Source of the DNA: Methanosarcina barkeri str. Wiesmoor
GTDB taxonomy: Archaea > Halobacteriota > Methanosarcinia > Methanosarcinales > Methanosarcinaceae
Assembly (NCBI RefSeq): GCF_000969985.1
Contig: NZ_CP009526.1
Location: forward strand, 2,480,001 to 2,544,000
Reading direction: 5' to 3'
DNA length: 64,000 bases
Below the pieces are notes generated by a model. That model did not search any database. It had not been told where the DNA came from and saw only the letters and a list, made by a program, of their open reading frames with translations. Positions 48,719-57,325 of the stretch are shown one piece after another (position 1 is the first letter of the stretch; every line of letters begins with the position of its first letter). A program made the translations under genes and the position numbers.

Positions 48719-48750
48719 TACCTCAATGACCTTATTGGTCAAAATTAATT
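48691..48750 (+). repeat. 30-bp tandem duplication at the pheT stop
   Basis: cctcaatgaccttattggtc is at 48691 and 48721 with one base changed in what follows (aaagtta versus aaaatta). The original stop lies in the first unit. Confidence 0.85.
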
Positions 48751-49338
48751 TCAGAAGGTTAATTTTTCCCTACATTTCAATTAACCTTTTTTATTATGCT
48801 GTTTTTGTCACGCTTAATGCAGGAGACAGCCTTGCAAACAAATAGGAAAGAAAAGGAAAGAGAAGGCAAGTAACAATATAAATATATTTTTATTCGTTTT
48901 TACCGTATATTACAGCTCTTTCTGTCTTCTTTCCTCTTTTTCCTTTTCATTGTATTTTCTTTGAATATTATCAACAAATTAAGTATGAATAACTATTTTT
49001 TTATCAGTAGTTATTATATATTCTTATCTTTATATACTTATTAATGTAGTCTTACCAGTCATAGGTCTATATTTGTGTACCAATTTAGTTTTTGAAAAAT
49101 AGCCCTATTGATTTTGATTTTAATATAAAGGACAATTGTGACTGCTAAATTCAAATAAGAAACGAAAAAACACAATTATTAGTCACAAGTAAATAAAATT
49201 AAGTCTCTTCGACATTCTCTATGGCTAAGATGATTTTCAATTCAAGACCGCATTGGCTTTTATAAGGAAATTATGAGAATATCCACACAAAACAACGAAG
49301 AACCAAAATTAACTTGCGAAGTAATGGGAGAATAACAA
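48751..49338. other. AT-rich spacer, nothing recognised
   Basis: Long AT-rich stretch upstream of the propeller gene. tatatacttatta-like sequences near 49031 may be promoter elements. No gene. Confidence 0.35.
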
Positions 49339-51525
49339 ATGAAAACCAGAAGCGAGCTGTGTTCAATAGTTGTAGCTTTATTCCTTTTGCCTTTCACTTG
49401 TGCAACCGCATCAGCAGATATGGCACAGGGCATTGAAACTCAGATAACCACCGATGAATCCGATCAGGGAAGTACCCAGATCTATGGTGACAAAATAGTG
49501 TATGAAGATTTGCGCAATGGAAACTACGATATCTATATGTATGATATCTCCACGTCCACCGAAACCCGGATTACTACCAATGAATCAGCTCAGTCGGGAC
49601 CTGTTATCTACGGAAACAGAATAGTGTGGTATGATGCACGTAATGGAAATGGTGACATCTACATGTACGACCTCTCCACCTCTACCGAAACTCCGGTAAT
49701 CACCGATAAATCCGAACAGGGAGGCTCTTTTATCTATGAAGACAGGATAGTATACCAGGATTCGCGCAACGGAAACCTTGATATCTACATGTACAATATT
49801 TCCACGAAAGTGGAAACTCAGATTACCACAAACAAAGCCGATCAGTGGGATCCTGTTATTTATGGGGACTGGATAGTGTGGACCGATTCCCGTAATGGAA
49901 ACTATGATACTTACATGTACGATCTCTCAACTAAAAAGGAAACTAAGATATCCAACGAATCACGAGTTGTGAATTTAGGGCGATCTAATATATATGCGGA
50001 TAGAGTCGTATGGACAGGTGCAGATTCCACAGGACTCATTGATATTTACATGTATAATATCACCACCTCCGAAGAAATCCGGATAACTACAGGAAATTAT
50101 GGTTCAGGCTGGTCTCCTAATATATATGGGGACAGAATAGTCTGGATGGATGGACGGAATGGAAACCAGGATATCTACATGTACGATCTTTCCACTAAGA
50201 AAGAAACTCAGATTACCACCAATGAATCTTTTCAGGGGTGGCCTGCAATGTACGGTGGCCGAATTGTCTGGAGTGACAACCGTAACGGAAACAGTGACAT
50301 CTATATGTTTACTCTTGACTCTGGTGAGTTAAAGCCTCCTGAGATAGAGGGTACGCAAACTCAGATCACTACCAATAACTCAAGCCAATCGAGTCCCGAT
50401 ATCTATGGCGAACGAATTGTATGGCAGGATGATCGCAATGGATATTATGATGCCTATGTTTACGAACCGAACTGGGATATCTACATGTACGACCTTTCCA
50501 CTTCCACCGAGTCACAGGTTACCTCCAATGAATCGAACCAGAGCGGTCCTGCTATTTACGAGGACAAGATCGTTTGGACGGATGACAGGAACGGTAACTA
50601 CGATGTTTACATGTATAATATATCCACTTTCACAGAAACTCAGATAACTACCAATGAATCTAACCAGAGTATGCCTGCTATTTATGGAGACAGGATAGTC
50701 TGGACAGATGACAGGAATGGAAACCAGGATATCTACATGTACGACCTCTCCACTTCCACAGAAACCCAGATAACCACTAACGAATCAAACAAGAGGGGAC
50801 CTGCGATTTACGGGGACAGGATAGTCTGGACAGATGAGCGGAATAGATATGAGGAGGACTACATTGTCAACATCTATATGTATAACCTTTCTACTTCCAC
50901 GGAAACTCATATCGCAGGAGATGGAGGTTTTCGTGAGTATGGTCCTGTTATCTACGGGGATAGGGTAGTGTATATGAGTGAAGGAGCAGGCGATTTTGTC
51001 TGGACATATGATCTTTCCACTTCAGAACTAACTTTCATCGACTTCGATGCGTGGAGCCCGGACATCTACGGAAACAGAATAGTGTGGATGTCTGGAATGT
51101 TAATCTCAGACGTCTACATGTATGACTTCTCTACTTCCAGGAAAATTCAAATAACCAGCGATGACACAGTTCATAAAGGGGCTCCAGCTATCTACGGGAA
51201 CAGGATAGTGTGGGAGGATGACCGCAATGAAAACACGGATATCTACATGTTTACTCTTGCTTCTGCTGAGTTAACGCCTCTGGAAAGAACGAAGGCTCTA
51301 AGGAACTATGTAGAAAATACTTATGAGTGCCATGTGGGAACAGAAAAAGCTCTTAATGAGCTTCTTGGTACAGCAGAATGTTTCTATGAAATGAGTGAGG
51401 ATGCAAAAGCCGTTTCCATGATTAAGTCCTTTATTCATCTCGTTGAAAAAATGAAGGTATGCAAACAGATTTCTGCTTCTGAAGCTGATTATATGGTTAA
51501 GGAAGCAAATGGGATTATTGACTAG
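49339..51525 (+). CDS. Secreted protein with 14 TolB-like propeller repeats and C-terminal helical domain
   Basis: 728 residues. Signal peptide (1-26, ending ASA), then 14 repeats of ~42-50 residues with the motif IYGDRIVWTDDRNGNxDIYM-YDLSTSTETQ. A linker (TLDSGELKPPEIEGTQ) separates repeats 7 and 8, so the chain reads as two seven-bladed propellers. The last ~85 residues (LTPLERTKALRNYVENTYEC to ANGIID) form a helical domain like the FIMAH-type end found on other archaeal surface proteins. Exported, likely envelope-associated; ligand unknown. The repeat DNA is diverged enough to indicate age. Confidence 0.85.
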   Translation: MKTRSELCSIVVALFLLPFTCATASADMAQGIETQITTDESDQGSTQIYGDKIVYEDLRNGNYDIYMYDISTSTETRITTNESAQSGPVIYGNRIVWYDARNGNGDIYMYDLSTSTETPVITDKSEQGGSFIYEDRIVYQDSRNGNLDIYMYNISTKVETQITTNKADQWDPVIYGDWIVWTDSRNGNYDTYMYDLSTKKETKISNESRVVNLGRSNIYADRVVWTGADSTGLIDIYMYNITTSEEIRITTGNYGSGWSPNIYGDRIVWMDGRNGNQDIYMYDLSTKKETQITTNESFQGWPAMYGGRIVWSDNRNGNSDIYMFTLDSGELKPPEIEGTQTQITTNNSSQSSPDIYGERIVWQDDRNGYYDAYVYEPNWDIYMYDLSTSTESQVTSNESNQSGPAIYEDKIVWTDDRNGNYDVYMYNISTFTETQITTNESNQSMPAIYGDRIVWTDDRNGNQDIYMYDLSTSTETQITTNESNKRGPAIYGDRIVWTDERNRYEEDYIVNIYMYNLSTSTETHIAGDGGFREYGPVIYGDRVVYMSEGAGDFVWTYDLSTSELTFIDFDAWSPDIYGNRIVWMSGMLISDVYMYDFSTSRKIQITSDDTVHKGAPAIYGNRIVWEDDRNENTDIYMFTLASAELTPLERTKALRNYVENTYECHVGTEKALNELLGTAECFYEMSEDAKAVSMIKSFIHLVEKMKVCKQISASEADYMVKEANGIID

Positions 51526-51640
51526 ACAAAGGTTCAATAAGAGAGAAAAGGAAAATTTACAACAAAAGGTGTTAAATTTAATCAGTGCCTATTTTCTCTC
51601 CTCTTACTTTTTTCTGTTGCTTTTACCAGATCCTCTTAAA

Positions 51641-52267
51641 TCACTTTTCTTTCAGCATTTTCTCCATTTCAGCTGCGATTTTTCGGACTTCGGAAATCTC
51701 TTCAGTCTCAGCTAGCCTGTAAGTAAGTTCAAGCAGCCTTTCTTTCAGAGAGCCAAGTTCATTAAAAGTAAAGTTAAGCTCTTCAAGAAGGACTCCCAGG
51801 TTTTTTATCTCAGTTGTCTCTGAAAATTTTTCAGGGTCTGCTTCTATAAGGGAAAGTGCTTCAGGAGTACTGAGGTCAACATCATATTCTTCCTCGAAAT
51901 CTCCCTTCGGGATCGTTTTAGACCAACTCACACTCCTGATATGTCTGATAAAATCACTGATCTGCCGATACTCATAGTCTCCGGTAACTTTTCCAATCAG
52001 CATCTCGTTCCTGGTTTTGAGCGGTACTGCCACAAGGTCTCCTTTCTTTATTTTTGTGATAAATGAGTATATCTCTCCTGTCCAGGCAGAACTACGCTCT
52101 TCCTGCATCCCGGGATATTTCTCGAGCATTATTTTCTTTACCTGTACCTCATTTCTAACACCTGACAAATCCGGGAATTCAGCCCATCCTATTGTAATTA
52201 CACTGTTTTCCAGAATCAGTTCTTCGTCTTCCAGGGTGCCTGCAGCTTTGAGCAACCAGAATTTCAT
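51641..52267 (-). CDS. EVE/Mrr-N-like domain protein, no nuclease domain
   Basis: 208 residues. MKFWLLKAAGTLEDEELILE, NSVITIGWAEFPDL, GEIYSFITKIKKGDLVAVPL and GKVTGDYEY look like the PUA/EVE-like N-terminal domain found at the front of Mrr-type restriction enzymes and related modified-base readers. The remaining ~90 residues are helical and coiled-coil-like (LLEELNFTFNELGSLKERLL, EISEVRKIAAEMEKMLKEK). No PD-(D/E)xK motif. A reader or regulator without cleavage is possible; the family call is moderate. Confidence 0.55.
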   Translation of the reverse strand: MKFWLLKAAGTLEDEELILENSVITIGWAEFPDLSGVRNEVQVKKIMLEKYPGMQEERSSAWTGEIYSFITKIKKGDLVAVPLKTRNEMLIGKVTGDYEYRQISDFIRHIRSVSWSKTIPKGDFEEEYDVDLSTPEALSLIEADPEKFSETTEIKNLGVLLEELNFTFNELGSLKERLLELTYRLAETEEISEVRKIAAEMEKMLKEK

Positions 52268-52339
52268 GACCTGCCTCCTTTTTATTTTAATTGTGCCTTT
52301 TTCTAGAAATTCTACTTATATTCCCAATTTACTATTTTT

Positions 52340-52722
52340 CAGGTTTTTATAGGTCAAAGCGTAAAACCCCGAAGTCTTTGGCTTCGTGGTATATAAGCGT
52401 CAACTTCACAACCTTCTCCCGTTATTGATTCTGCATAACTATATAACCTTTTAAATTAATATAATATTTGCTATTGTCACCACAACCAAAATGCGAAAAC
52501 CAAGCTGAGGAGTTGGATAACAGGGTAGCATTTGGAAATACCCAAAGGGATTGGGAAATTTAAGCCGGAGAAAACCGGAAGCGTTAAGCATCTCAAGTAC
52601 AATCTCACGCTCATCTAATCTTTCACCTGTGGTACACGGGGCTAGATCCTGTATGACTTGTCAACATTGGTTGGAAGGATGACTCAGGAAGCCGCTAAAT
52701 CTTTAGCTTAGCGGTAGTTCAC
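52340..52722 (+). mobile_element. IS200/IS605-type relic without tnpB, with omega-RNA-like right end
   Basis: The left part carries ccccgaagtctttggcttcg (hairpin ~52370-52386), then gcgtcaacttcacaaccttc, matching the left block of the TnpB relic at 21240. The right part ends in a 7-bp hairpin, ccgctaa (52692-52698) with ttagcgg (52708-52714), followed by tagttcac, the usual end of tnpB-linked elements. tnpB itself is gone; about 250 bases between the ends may be the old guide-RNA-like region. Confidence 0.55.
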
Positions 52723-52734
52723 AATTGGTTATAA

Positions 52735-52935
52735 ATCAACCGTTGAGCCGCAACCGTTGCGCCGGTTGATCACGCCGACTACGCAGTTTTGCTAGGTTTT
52801 TCGGTCAAGCCTTTTTTCAAAAGGGTTGTGATCACGCCGATAGGGTTTGGAGATAAGATTTTCAAACTCAAACGTTCCTCGGGGTTTTCGCTCAAGCCTT
52901 TTTTTAAAAGGGTTGTTTGAAAAGGCTTGAGTGAC
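52735..52935. repeat. Dispersed repeat family, copy 2
   Basis: Contains caaccgttgcgccggttgat, two copies of caagccttttttyaaaaggg (52806, 52893) and a diverged intervening segment. Same modules as at 34198-34362, in inverse order. Confidence 0.7.
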
Positions 52936-53106
52936 ATCCTTGATGCGCTTGCGGAGGCAATCACTGTAATAATAGGACAAAGGTACGAATTTCAGTATGT
53001 ACCCGGCAAGTCCAAGAAAAACTCTGAATGACTGAATATCCAGTTGATTTTCTAATTCTTCGCAGGCTTGAATTTCAAGGGTAGAGCTTTCATAGAGTAT
53101 GTCCAC
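52792..53106 (-). CDS. Hypothetical short protein, probably truncated by the repeat
   Basis: 104 codons from a GTG. The first ~65 residues (SSTLEIQACEELENQLDIQS, FRVFLGLAGYILKFVPLSYY, IKDVTQAFSN) have normal codon use and look like real protein; the last ~40 are translation of the dispersed repeat. I read it as a gene fragment whose 3' part was replaced. Not recognised. Confidence 0.35.
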   Translation of the reverse strand: MDILYESSTLEIQACEELENQLDIQSFRVFLGLAGYILKFVPLSYYYSDCLRKRIKDVTQAFSNNPFKKRLERKPRGTFEFENLISKPYRRDHNPFEKRLDRKT

Positions 53107-53172
53107 TTAGAGTATGTCCGTTATCTATTACTGGATGTCTGAATTAATATCAATCGGGGCCTTAATCAGGTG

Positions 53173-53970
53173 TTACTGAAGGAATGAGTTCTCATTCAGA
53201 GGTTCGGCTGCTTCCAGATAGTACCTGAAAAGTTCCTTTCCCCAGCATAGTGCTCTTTCCCCAAAAGACAGGATTAGCTGGTCCCTTAACTTTCCATTGT
53301 TTTCGAAGAGTTTAAATGAAACGATCTTATCCGTTACAATCAAGGATGGGATTGTTGTCGGCCTTCGTGATATAAAAAGCCTGGAGTTAACTGCTCTGGA
53401 CAGTTTCTCTGCTTCTATACGATTATTTAAAAATAAACGCTGTGCAACACTTTCGGTCATACAGAGTACAATTTCAGCTCCCGTCTCCGCAAGTTCGGTA
53501 TAAATTGAAGGAGCTTGAGGGTGAAAATAAGCGGCAAAGGTCAGGGTCTCCCTTGAGCTTAGAATACTATCCCGGAGTATTTTTGGGGTTTCAAAAAGGT
53601 GTCCAACGTCAGGTTCCAGTAGCTTGCAGTTCCCTAGTTCGCCGATTCTTTCCAGCAGGAACTCAGGAATCGAGCTTAAATCGTGGCTCATCCAGTATTC
53701 GGTATTTTCTCCTAAGGTCTCAGCCGTACTGAGCAGGGGCTGCATATTTTCAACTATTATCTCTCCAATCTCGGACAAACTGTAAATTTTGTCTTTTTGG
53801 GTTATCAGGCCGGAATCTTTCATTTTTTTCATGTGGAGCTGGATCGAACTGGCGTTCACGTTAAGTAATTCTTTTATCTCATCAACGTCTCTTGGTTTTT
53901 CCTTTAGGAGTAGTAGAATATCTTTTCTTCTGCCCGAAAAAAGAATCAGGTTAAGAAGGCAGTGTTTCAT
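53173..53970 (-). CDS. HTH regulator with FilR1 middle domain (DUF1724), second copy
   Basis: 265 residues, paralog of the gene at 36607-37398. N-terminal winged helix (DILLLLKEKPRDVDEIKELL, SSIQLHMKKMKDSGL), then the DUF1724 domain (EFLLERIGELGNCKLLEPDV, GAEIVLCMTESVAQRLF) and a C-terminal LILSFGERALCWGKELFRYY. Same likely role: transcription control of methanogenesis-linked or envelope genes. No neighbour suggests a target. The sequences after the stop are non-coding. Confidence 0.83.
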   Translation of the reverse strand: MKHCLLNLILFSGRRKDILLLLKEKPRDVDEIKELLNVNASSIQLHMKKMKDSGLITQKDKIYSLSEIGEIIVENMQPLLSTAETLGENTEYWMSHDLSSIPEFLLERIGELGNCKLLEPDVGHLFETPKILRDSILSSRETLTFAAYFHPQAPSIYTELAETGAEIVLCMTESVAQRLFLNNRIEAEKLSRAVNSRLFISRRPTTIPSLIVTDKIVSFKLFENNGKLRDQLILSFGERALCWGKELFRYYLEAAEPLNENSFLQ

Positions 53971-54106
53971 TTTTGCTCACTTCCGGTCTCTACCTTTGCC
54001 TCTATACCAATATCATAAAAACTTTTTGTTATGGATCATTGGTTTTTAACTATTTTATTGTATTTTATGTTGTATGCAGGGTTTGATCAGTACAGTTTTA
54101 TTGGTT

Positions 54107-54235
54107 GAGTCTATCCCGAAACTCAAAATTTGAGTTTTGAATCTCGTATTTGGGACGATCAATTAGATACCTAATCACTAAAATGATCCTGAAAACTCAT
54201 GATGATTTAGAATAAAATAGTTTTTGGGATAGGCT
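54107..54235. mobile_element. 129-bp MITE, family 1, copy D
   Basis: Starts gagtctatcccgaaactcaa, ends gggataggctt, flanked by gtt on both sides. Lies between the regulator and the SUMF1 gene. Confidence 0.75.
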
Positions 54236-54319
54236 TGTTTTATAAGTAGTAACAACAAAAAAGATAAATCTTAAAGTATATTCCTTGTTCTTATAGTATT
54301 TTTTGGTTCTTAAATCAAC

Positions 54320-55474
54320 GTGGTGAGAACACTGATTTCTGAAAAAAAATATTCTTCACACTGCAAAGGTTCTGAAGAAATTGAACCTCTAAGATCTGAC
54401 GGTTTGGTTAATAGCTCAATCAGTAATTCAATCCACAGTTGTGGTGTTCCGGTGAATAACTCAATGAACAACGCAGTCCGTAACTCAATGAGTGACTCAA
54501 TAAATAACCAAGCCAATGACCCAATAAGTAGTTCATTGAATAACTCATCGAATAACTCACTGAATAACTCCCTGAATAACTCATCGAATAACTCATCAAA
54601 TAACTCACTGAATAACTCCCTGAATAACTCATCGAATAACTCATCAAATAACTCACTGAATAACTCCCTGAATAACTCATCGAATAACTCATCAAATAAC
54701 TCACTGAATAACTCCCTGAATAACTCATCGAATAACTCAATCAAGACTTTGTCCGGTAGCTCAATAATTAACTCTATGGAGTTTATTCTGATTTCTGCCG
54801 GAGAATTTAACATGGGCTCTCCAATGCGTGAAAAACGAAGAAAGCTCTGGGAAAGCCCTGTGCATAAAGTAACAATCGAAAAACCGTTTTACCTTAGCAG
54901 GTACCCGGTCACACAGGAGCAATGGCAGAAAGTCATGGGTAACAATCCTGCATATTTTAAGGGCGAAAAGCACCCGGTTGAAAATGTTTCCTGGAATGAG
55001 GTTCAGGTCTTTTTCCGGAAACTTAATGCTCTTGAAAATGTCGATGGAATTTCCCGAATCTACCGCCTTCCAACTGAAGCCGAATGGGAATATGCAGCCA
55101 GAGCAGGAACTGAAACCGCTTACTTTTTTGGAGACGATGAATCGAAACTTTCAGAATATGCCTGGTTTCTGGAAAATTCCGGATTTGCAACCCATCCGGT
55201 CGGCTTGAAAAAGCCAAATCCCTGGGGGCTTTATGATATTTATGGAAATGCAGGAGAATGGGTACAGGATGAGTACCATATTAGTTACAAAGGCGCCCCG
55301 GAAAACGGAAGGGCCTGGGAAAACGCCCTTCCAGGTGTATCCACTCCAGTAAGAGTAAGGAGAGGCGGAGGCTGGAATGGAAATGCAGGCTGCTGTCGGT
55401 CGGCTGAAAGACTTTTTGCGGCTCAGGATAAAAGGTTAAACAGCCTGGGCTTCAGGGTGGTTAAGGATATTTAA
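54320..55474 (+). CDS. SUMF1/formylglycine-generating-enzyme-like protein with Asn-Ser repeat leader
   Basis: 384 residues. Residues 153-384 are a SUMF1/FGE domain: FILISAGEFNMGSPMREKRR, YPVTQEQWQKVMGNNP, HPVENVSWNEVQVFF, YRLPTEAEWEYAARAGTETAY, GNAGEWVQDEY and RGGGWNGNAGCCRSAER. Cysteines at the usual FGE active site are only partly kept (CC), so sulfatase activation is not certain; other SUMF1 proteins are binding modules. Residues ~70-140 are a low-complexity NNSSNNSLNN repeat from a 48-bp DNA repeat. No signal peptide. GTG start at 54320; an ATG at 54776 would give the domain alone. The repeat also leaves the opposite strand open (ELFDELF-type). Confidence 0.8.
   Translation: MVRTLISEKKYSSHCKGSEEIEPLRSDGLVNSSISNSIHSCGVPVNNSMNNAVRNSMSDSINNQANDPISSSLNNSSNNSLNNSLNNSSNNSSNNSLNNSLNNSSNNSSNNSLNNSLNNSSNNSSNNSLNNSLNNSSNNSIKTLSGSSIINSMEFILISAGEFNMGSPMREKRRKLWESPVHKVTIEKPFYLSRYPVTQEQWQKVMGNNPAYFKGEKHPVENVSWNEVQVFFRKLNALENVDGISRIYRLPTEAEWEYAARAGTETAYFFGDDESKLSEYAWFLENSGFATHPVGLKKPNPWGLYDIYGNAGEWVQDEYHISYKGAPENGRAWENALPGVSTPVRVRRGGGWNGNAGCCRSAERLFAAQDKRLNSLGFRVVKDI
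54554..54742 (+). repeat. 48-bp tandem repeat (12-bp subunits) inside the SUMF1 gene
   Basis: Units of four 12-mers, aactcactgaat-aactccctgaat and two aactcatc-aat variants, start at 54554, 54602, 54650 and 54698 (last partial). Nearly perfect, so recent expansion. Encodes NNS triplets. Confidence 0.9.
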
Positions 55475-55569
55475 TTTCCAGTGAAATACAGCATCCTGTG
55501 TCGGGATTCGCCAGCGCAATTTTGATCTGGAAGAATCTGGAGAAATTCTTGTTTTCGGCCAAGTATAAT

Positions 55570-55690
55570 TGTTGAGCTGCAACCGTTAAGATGTTGATTT
55601 CGTCGCTGCTGAGTTTTTCGGTCAAGCCTTTTTTCAAAAGGGTTGTGCTACAACCGTTGCGCCGTTTGATCACGCCGATAGGGCTAGGGA
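55570..55690. repeat. Dispersed repeat family, copy 3
   Basis: gagctgcaaccgttaag, gtcaagccttttttcaaaag and aaccgttgcgccgtttgatc occur in this order, as in the copy at 52735. Confidence 0.65.
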
Positions 55691-55749
55691 ATAAAAAGGT
55701 ATTCCATCTGCATGGTAAAGATTAAAAGTAATCGTTTCTCCTCGTTTCT

Positions 55750-55910
55750 CACGACCGGATGAGCCACGAATCTTTACTAAAAGTCTGACCATTGGGATAT
55801 TTCAGAGCCTGCATCTTATCTAGTAGCCAAGCCGGTAAGGCACATAACTCTTTTGTGAATGGTATCTACTTCAATCCCTTCTATGTACTTCATTTCTATT
55901 TCAAATGAAC
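55750..55910 (-). pseudogene. Gene relic on minus strand
   Basis: Minus-strand frames read EMKYIEGIEVDTIHK and, after a one-base shift near 55855, KELCALPAWLLDKMQALKYP and NGQTFSKDSWLIRS before a stop. Codon use is normal; the family is not recognised. Part of the 55475-56287 decayed spacer. Confidence 0.4.
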
Positions 55911-55940
55911 AAAAAGGGCTTAAAAACCCTCAATTTTTAA

Positions 55941-56201
55941 AACAGAGTTAGAAGTGCGGTAAGCAGAAGTTTATTCGGAAAAGTATGCACTGAAATAAAT
56001 GAAACCACAGGGACAGGGACAAGATTTGTCAAAAACGTCGCTAAAACCGAATATGGAAATGAGAAAAAAGCTGCAAAATCGAAATATGGGCATATGCAAA
56101 GCGCGTACTACAAACATCAAGCAAAGGAAACACACAAAGGCAAACTGGCAAACATTGAATTCGATATCGAGAAAGGGTTATACAAAGATCGGAATAAATA
56201 G
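55941..56201 (+). pseudogene. Start-less coding fragment
   Basis: 86 codons without stop from 55941, reading NRVRSAVSRSLFGKVCTEIN, ETTGTGTRFVKNVAKTEYGN, KYGHMQSAYYKHQAKETHKG and KLANIEFDIEKGLYKDRNK to TAG. Good codon use and protein-like composition, but a TAA precedes it and there is no ATG, GTG or TTG before codon ~49. The frame that does have an ATG (55999) is less protein-like. A 3' gene fragment of unknown family. Confidence 0.5.
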
Positions 56202-56287
56202 CTAATGAGTTCTCTAACATACTAAGTAAACCCGTAAATTATAGGGATAAACAGACAACTTGGGGTCTTAAATTTAGTAGATCATTT

Positions 56288-56497
56288 TTAATTAATTTCT
56301 AACTTCACAAGAATCCAGTAGGCTAGAAACCCCAAAAGAAAAAATCCAATAAGCGATATTGTTATTAACGGATAGTCATGTACTCCATTTTTAGTTACGG
56401 CTTCTCCAATTTTTTGAGTTACAACTTGAGCAAGTACGACCATAGCAATACCCGTAAAAACTGGAATTAAAATCTTTAATATCTGTTTTCTTTCCAT
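56288..56497 (-). CDS. Small two-helix membrane protein
   Basis: 69 residues: helix 1 ILIPVFTGIAMVVLAQVVTQ, a short soluble loop with TKNGVHDYP, helix 2 LITISLIGFFLLGFLAYWIL. Follows the 252-residue gene on the same strand with a hairpin between. Unknown family. Probably in the same transcript, at lower level if the hairpin terminates. Confidence 0.6.
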   Translation of the reverse strand: MERKQILKILIPVFTGIAMVVLAQVVTQKIGEAVTKNGVHDYPLITISLIGFFLLGFLAYWILVKLEIN

Positions 56498-56516
56498 GTT
56501 ATCACCAAATAAAAAA

Positions 56517-56536
56517 AGGCTGATTTTTTAATCAGC
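56517..56536 (-). terminator. Hairpin between the two small membrane-protein genes
   Basis: ggctgatt tttt aatcagcc, an 8-bp stem; on the minus strand it is followed by a T-rich run (cctttttttatt). It could end most transcripts after the 252-residue gene. Confidence 0.6.
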
Positions 56537-56546
56537 CGATACTCAA

Positions 56547-57305
56547 TTAAATTGTATACCTATGACTGCCAATCTTCATGTAAACATGACCTGTTAGTGC
56601 TGTAGCTATGTTCGCGTAAGGTATTCTTACATCTAAGCTGCCATCTGAATTTGACTCATACCAATACCAGATTTGTACTCCTAAAGTGACCATTGCGCCC
56701 AATGCTATTGAAACAGCAAGTGATACAAATATACCTAATCCAGCAGCTAATGCCCCAGCTATAACTGAACTTCCATTTGCAAGAAGTCCTGCATCTTTTG
56801 GAGAGAAGTAGGTGTGCAGTCCACCTGTTATGGTAGTACCATACGTTTCAATATAACTTCCATTCGCAAAACTTGTCTTATACGCAGAGATTGTTGCTGC
56901 AACTGCTGCACTATCATTGAGACTTGTAGCAGATACGAGTTTTTTGGTTACTAATTCATTCGGATCTACAACAGCAAAATATATTTTGTTAGAATTCTTT
57001 TCATCTTTCCAGAAAATCGCGTATGCAATTGATCCATCATCTTTTTTGAAAGATACTATCTTTTCTTTATCGGTTTCTTTCAATACATTCATGTTTTTTG
57101 ATGTTTCACTCACTTTTTCCATTGCTTTTTTGATGCCTTCTTCAGAAGTTGATACTTTGTTCGGATTTTTTGTTGCATCAGCATACTCTTTATTTTGTGA
57201 TTCAGCTTGCTCCATCACAGTTGGTACAAAAGCAATACTCACAAGAAGTATTACTGCAAATATTGCGCCTACTATACTCACTATACCCACTATAGTTTCA
57301 CACAC
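56547..57305 (-). CDS. Membrane protein of unknown function, start disturbed by an A7 run
   Basis: 252 residues as read from GTG 57305. N-terminal helix (VGIVSIVGAIFAVILLVSIA), an external or cytosolic middle domain (~30-175: VSFKKDDGSIAYAIFWKDEK, KIYFAVVDPNELVTKKLV), two further hydrophobic stretches (~182-212) and a YWYESNSDGSLDVRIPY end. The GTG lacks a ribosome-binding site. An ATG at 57325 with ggag (57332-57335) six bases upstream is out of frame by one base across seven A residues (minus strand, 57314-57320); with one more A it would read MRKKIQTVCETIVG and onward. So the true start may have suffered a one-base slip. Confidence 0.65.
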   Translation of the reverse strand: MCETIVGIVSIVGAIFAVILLVSIAFVPTVMEQAESQNKEYADATKNPNKVSTSEEGIKKAMEKVSETSKNMNVLKETDKEKIVSFKKDDGSIAYAIFWKDEKNSNKIYFAVVDPNELVTKKLVSATSLNDSAAVAATISAYKTSFANGSYIETYGTTITGGLHTYFSPKDAGLLANGSSVIAGALAAGLGIFVSLAVSIALGAMVTLGVQIWYWYESNSDGSLDVRIPYANIATALTGHVYMKIGSHRYTI

Positions 57306-57325
57306 TGTCTGTATTTTTTTCTCAT

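Noticed and set aside
54310-54813. Minus-strand open frame rich in ELFDELF
   Set aside because: It exists only because the 12-bp repeats of the SUMF1 gene keep all frames open; there is no start signal and no sense as a protein.
55999-56205. 68-residue frame starting with ATG
   Set aside because: The neighbouring frame without a start has far more protein-like composition; this one is its shadow.
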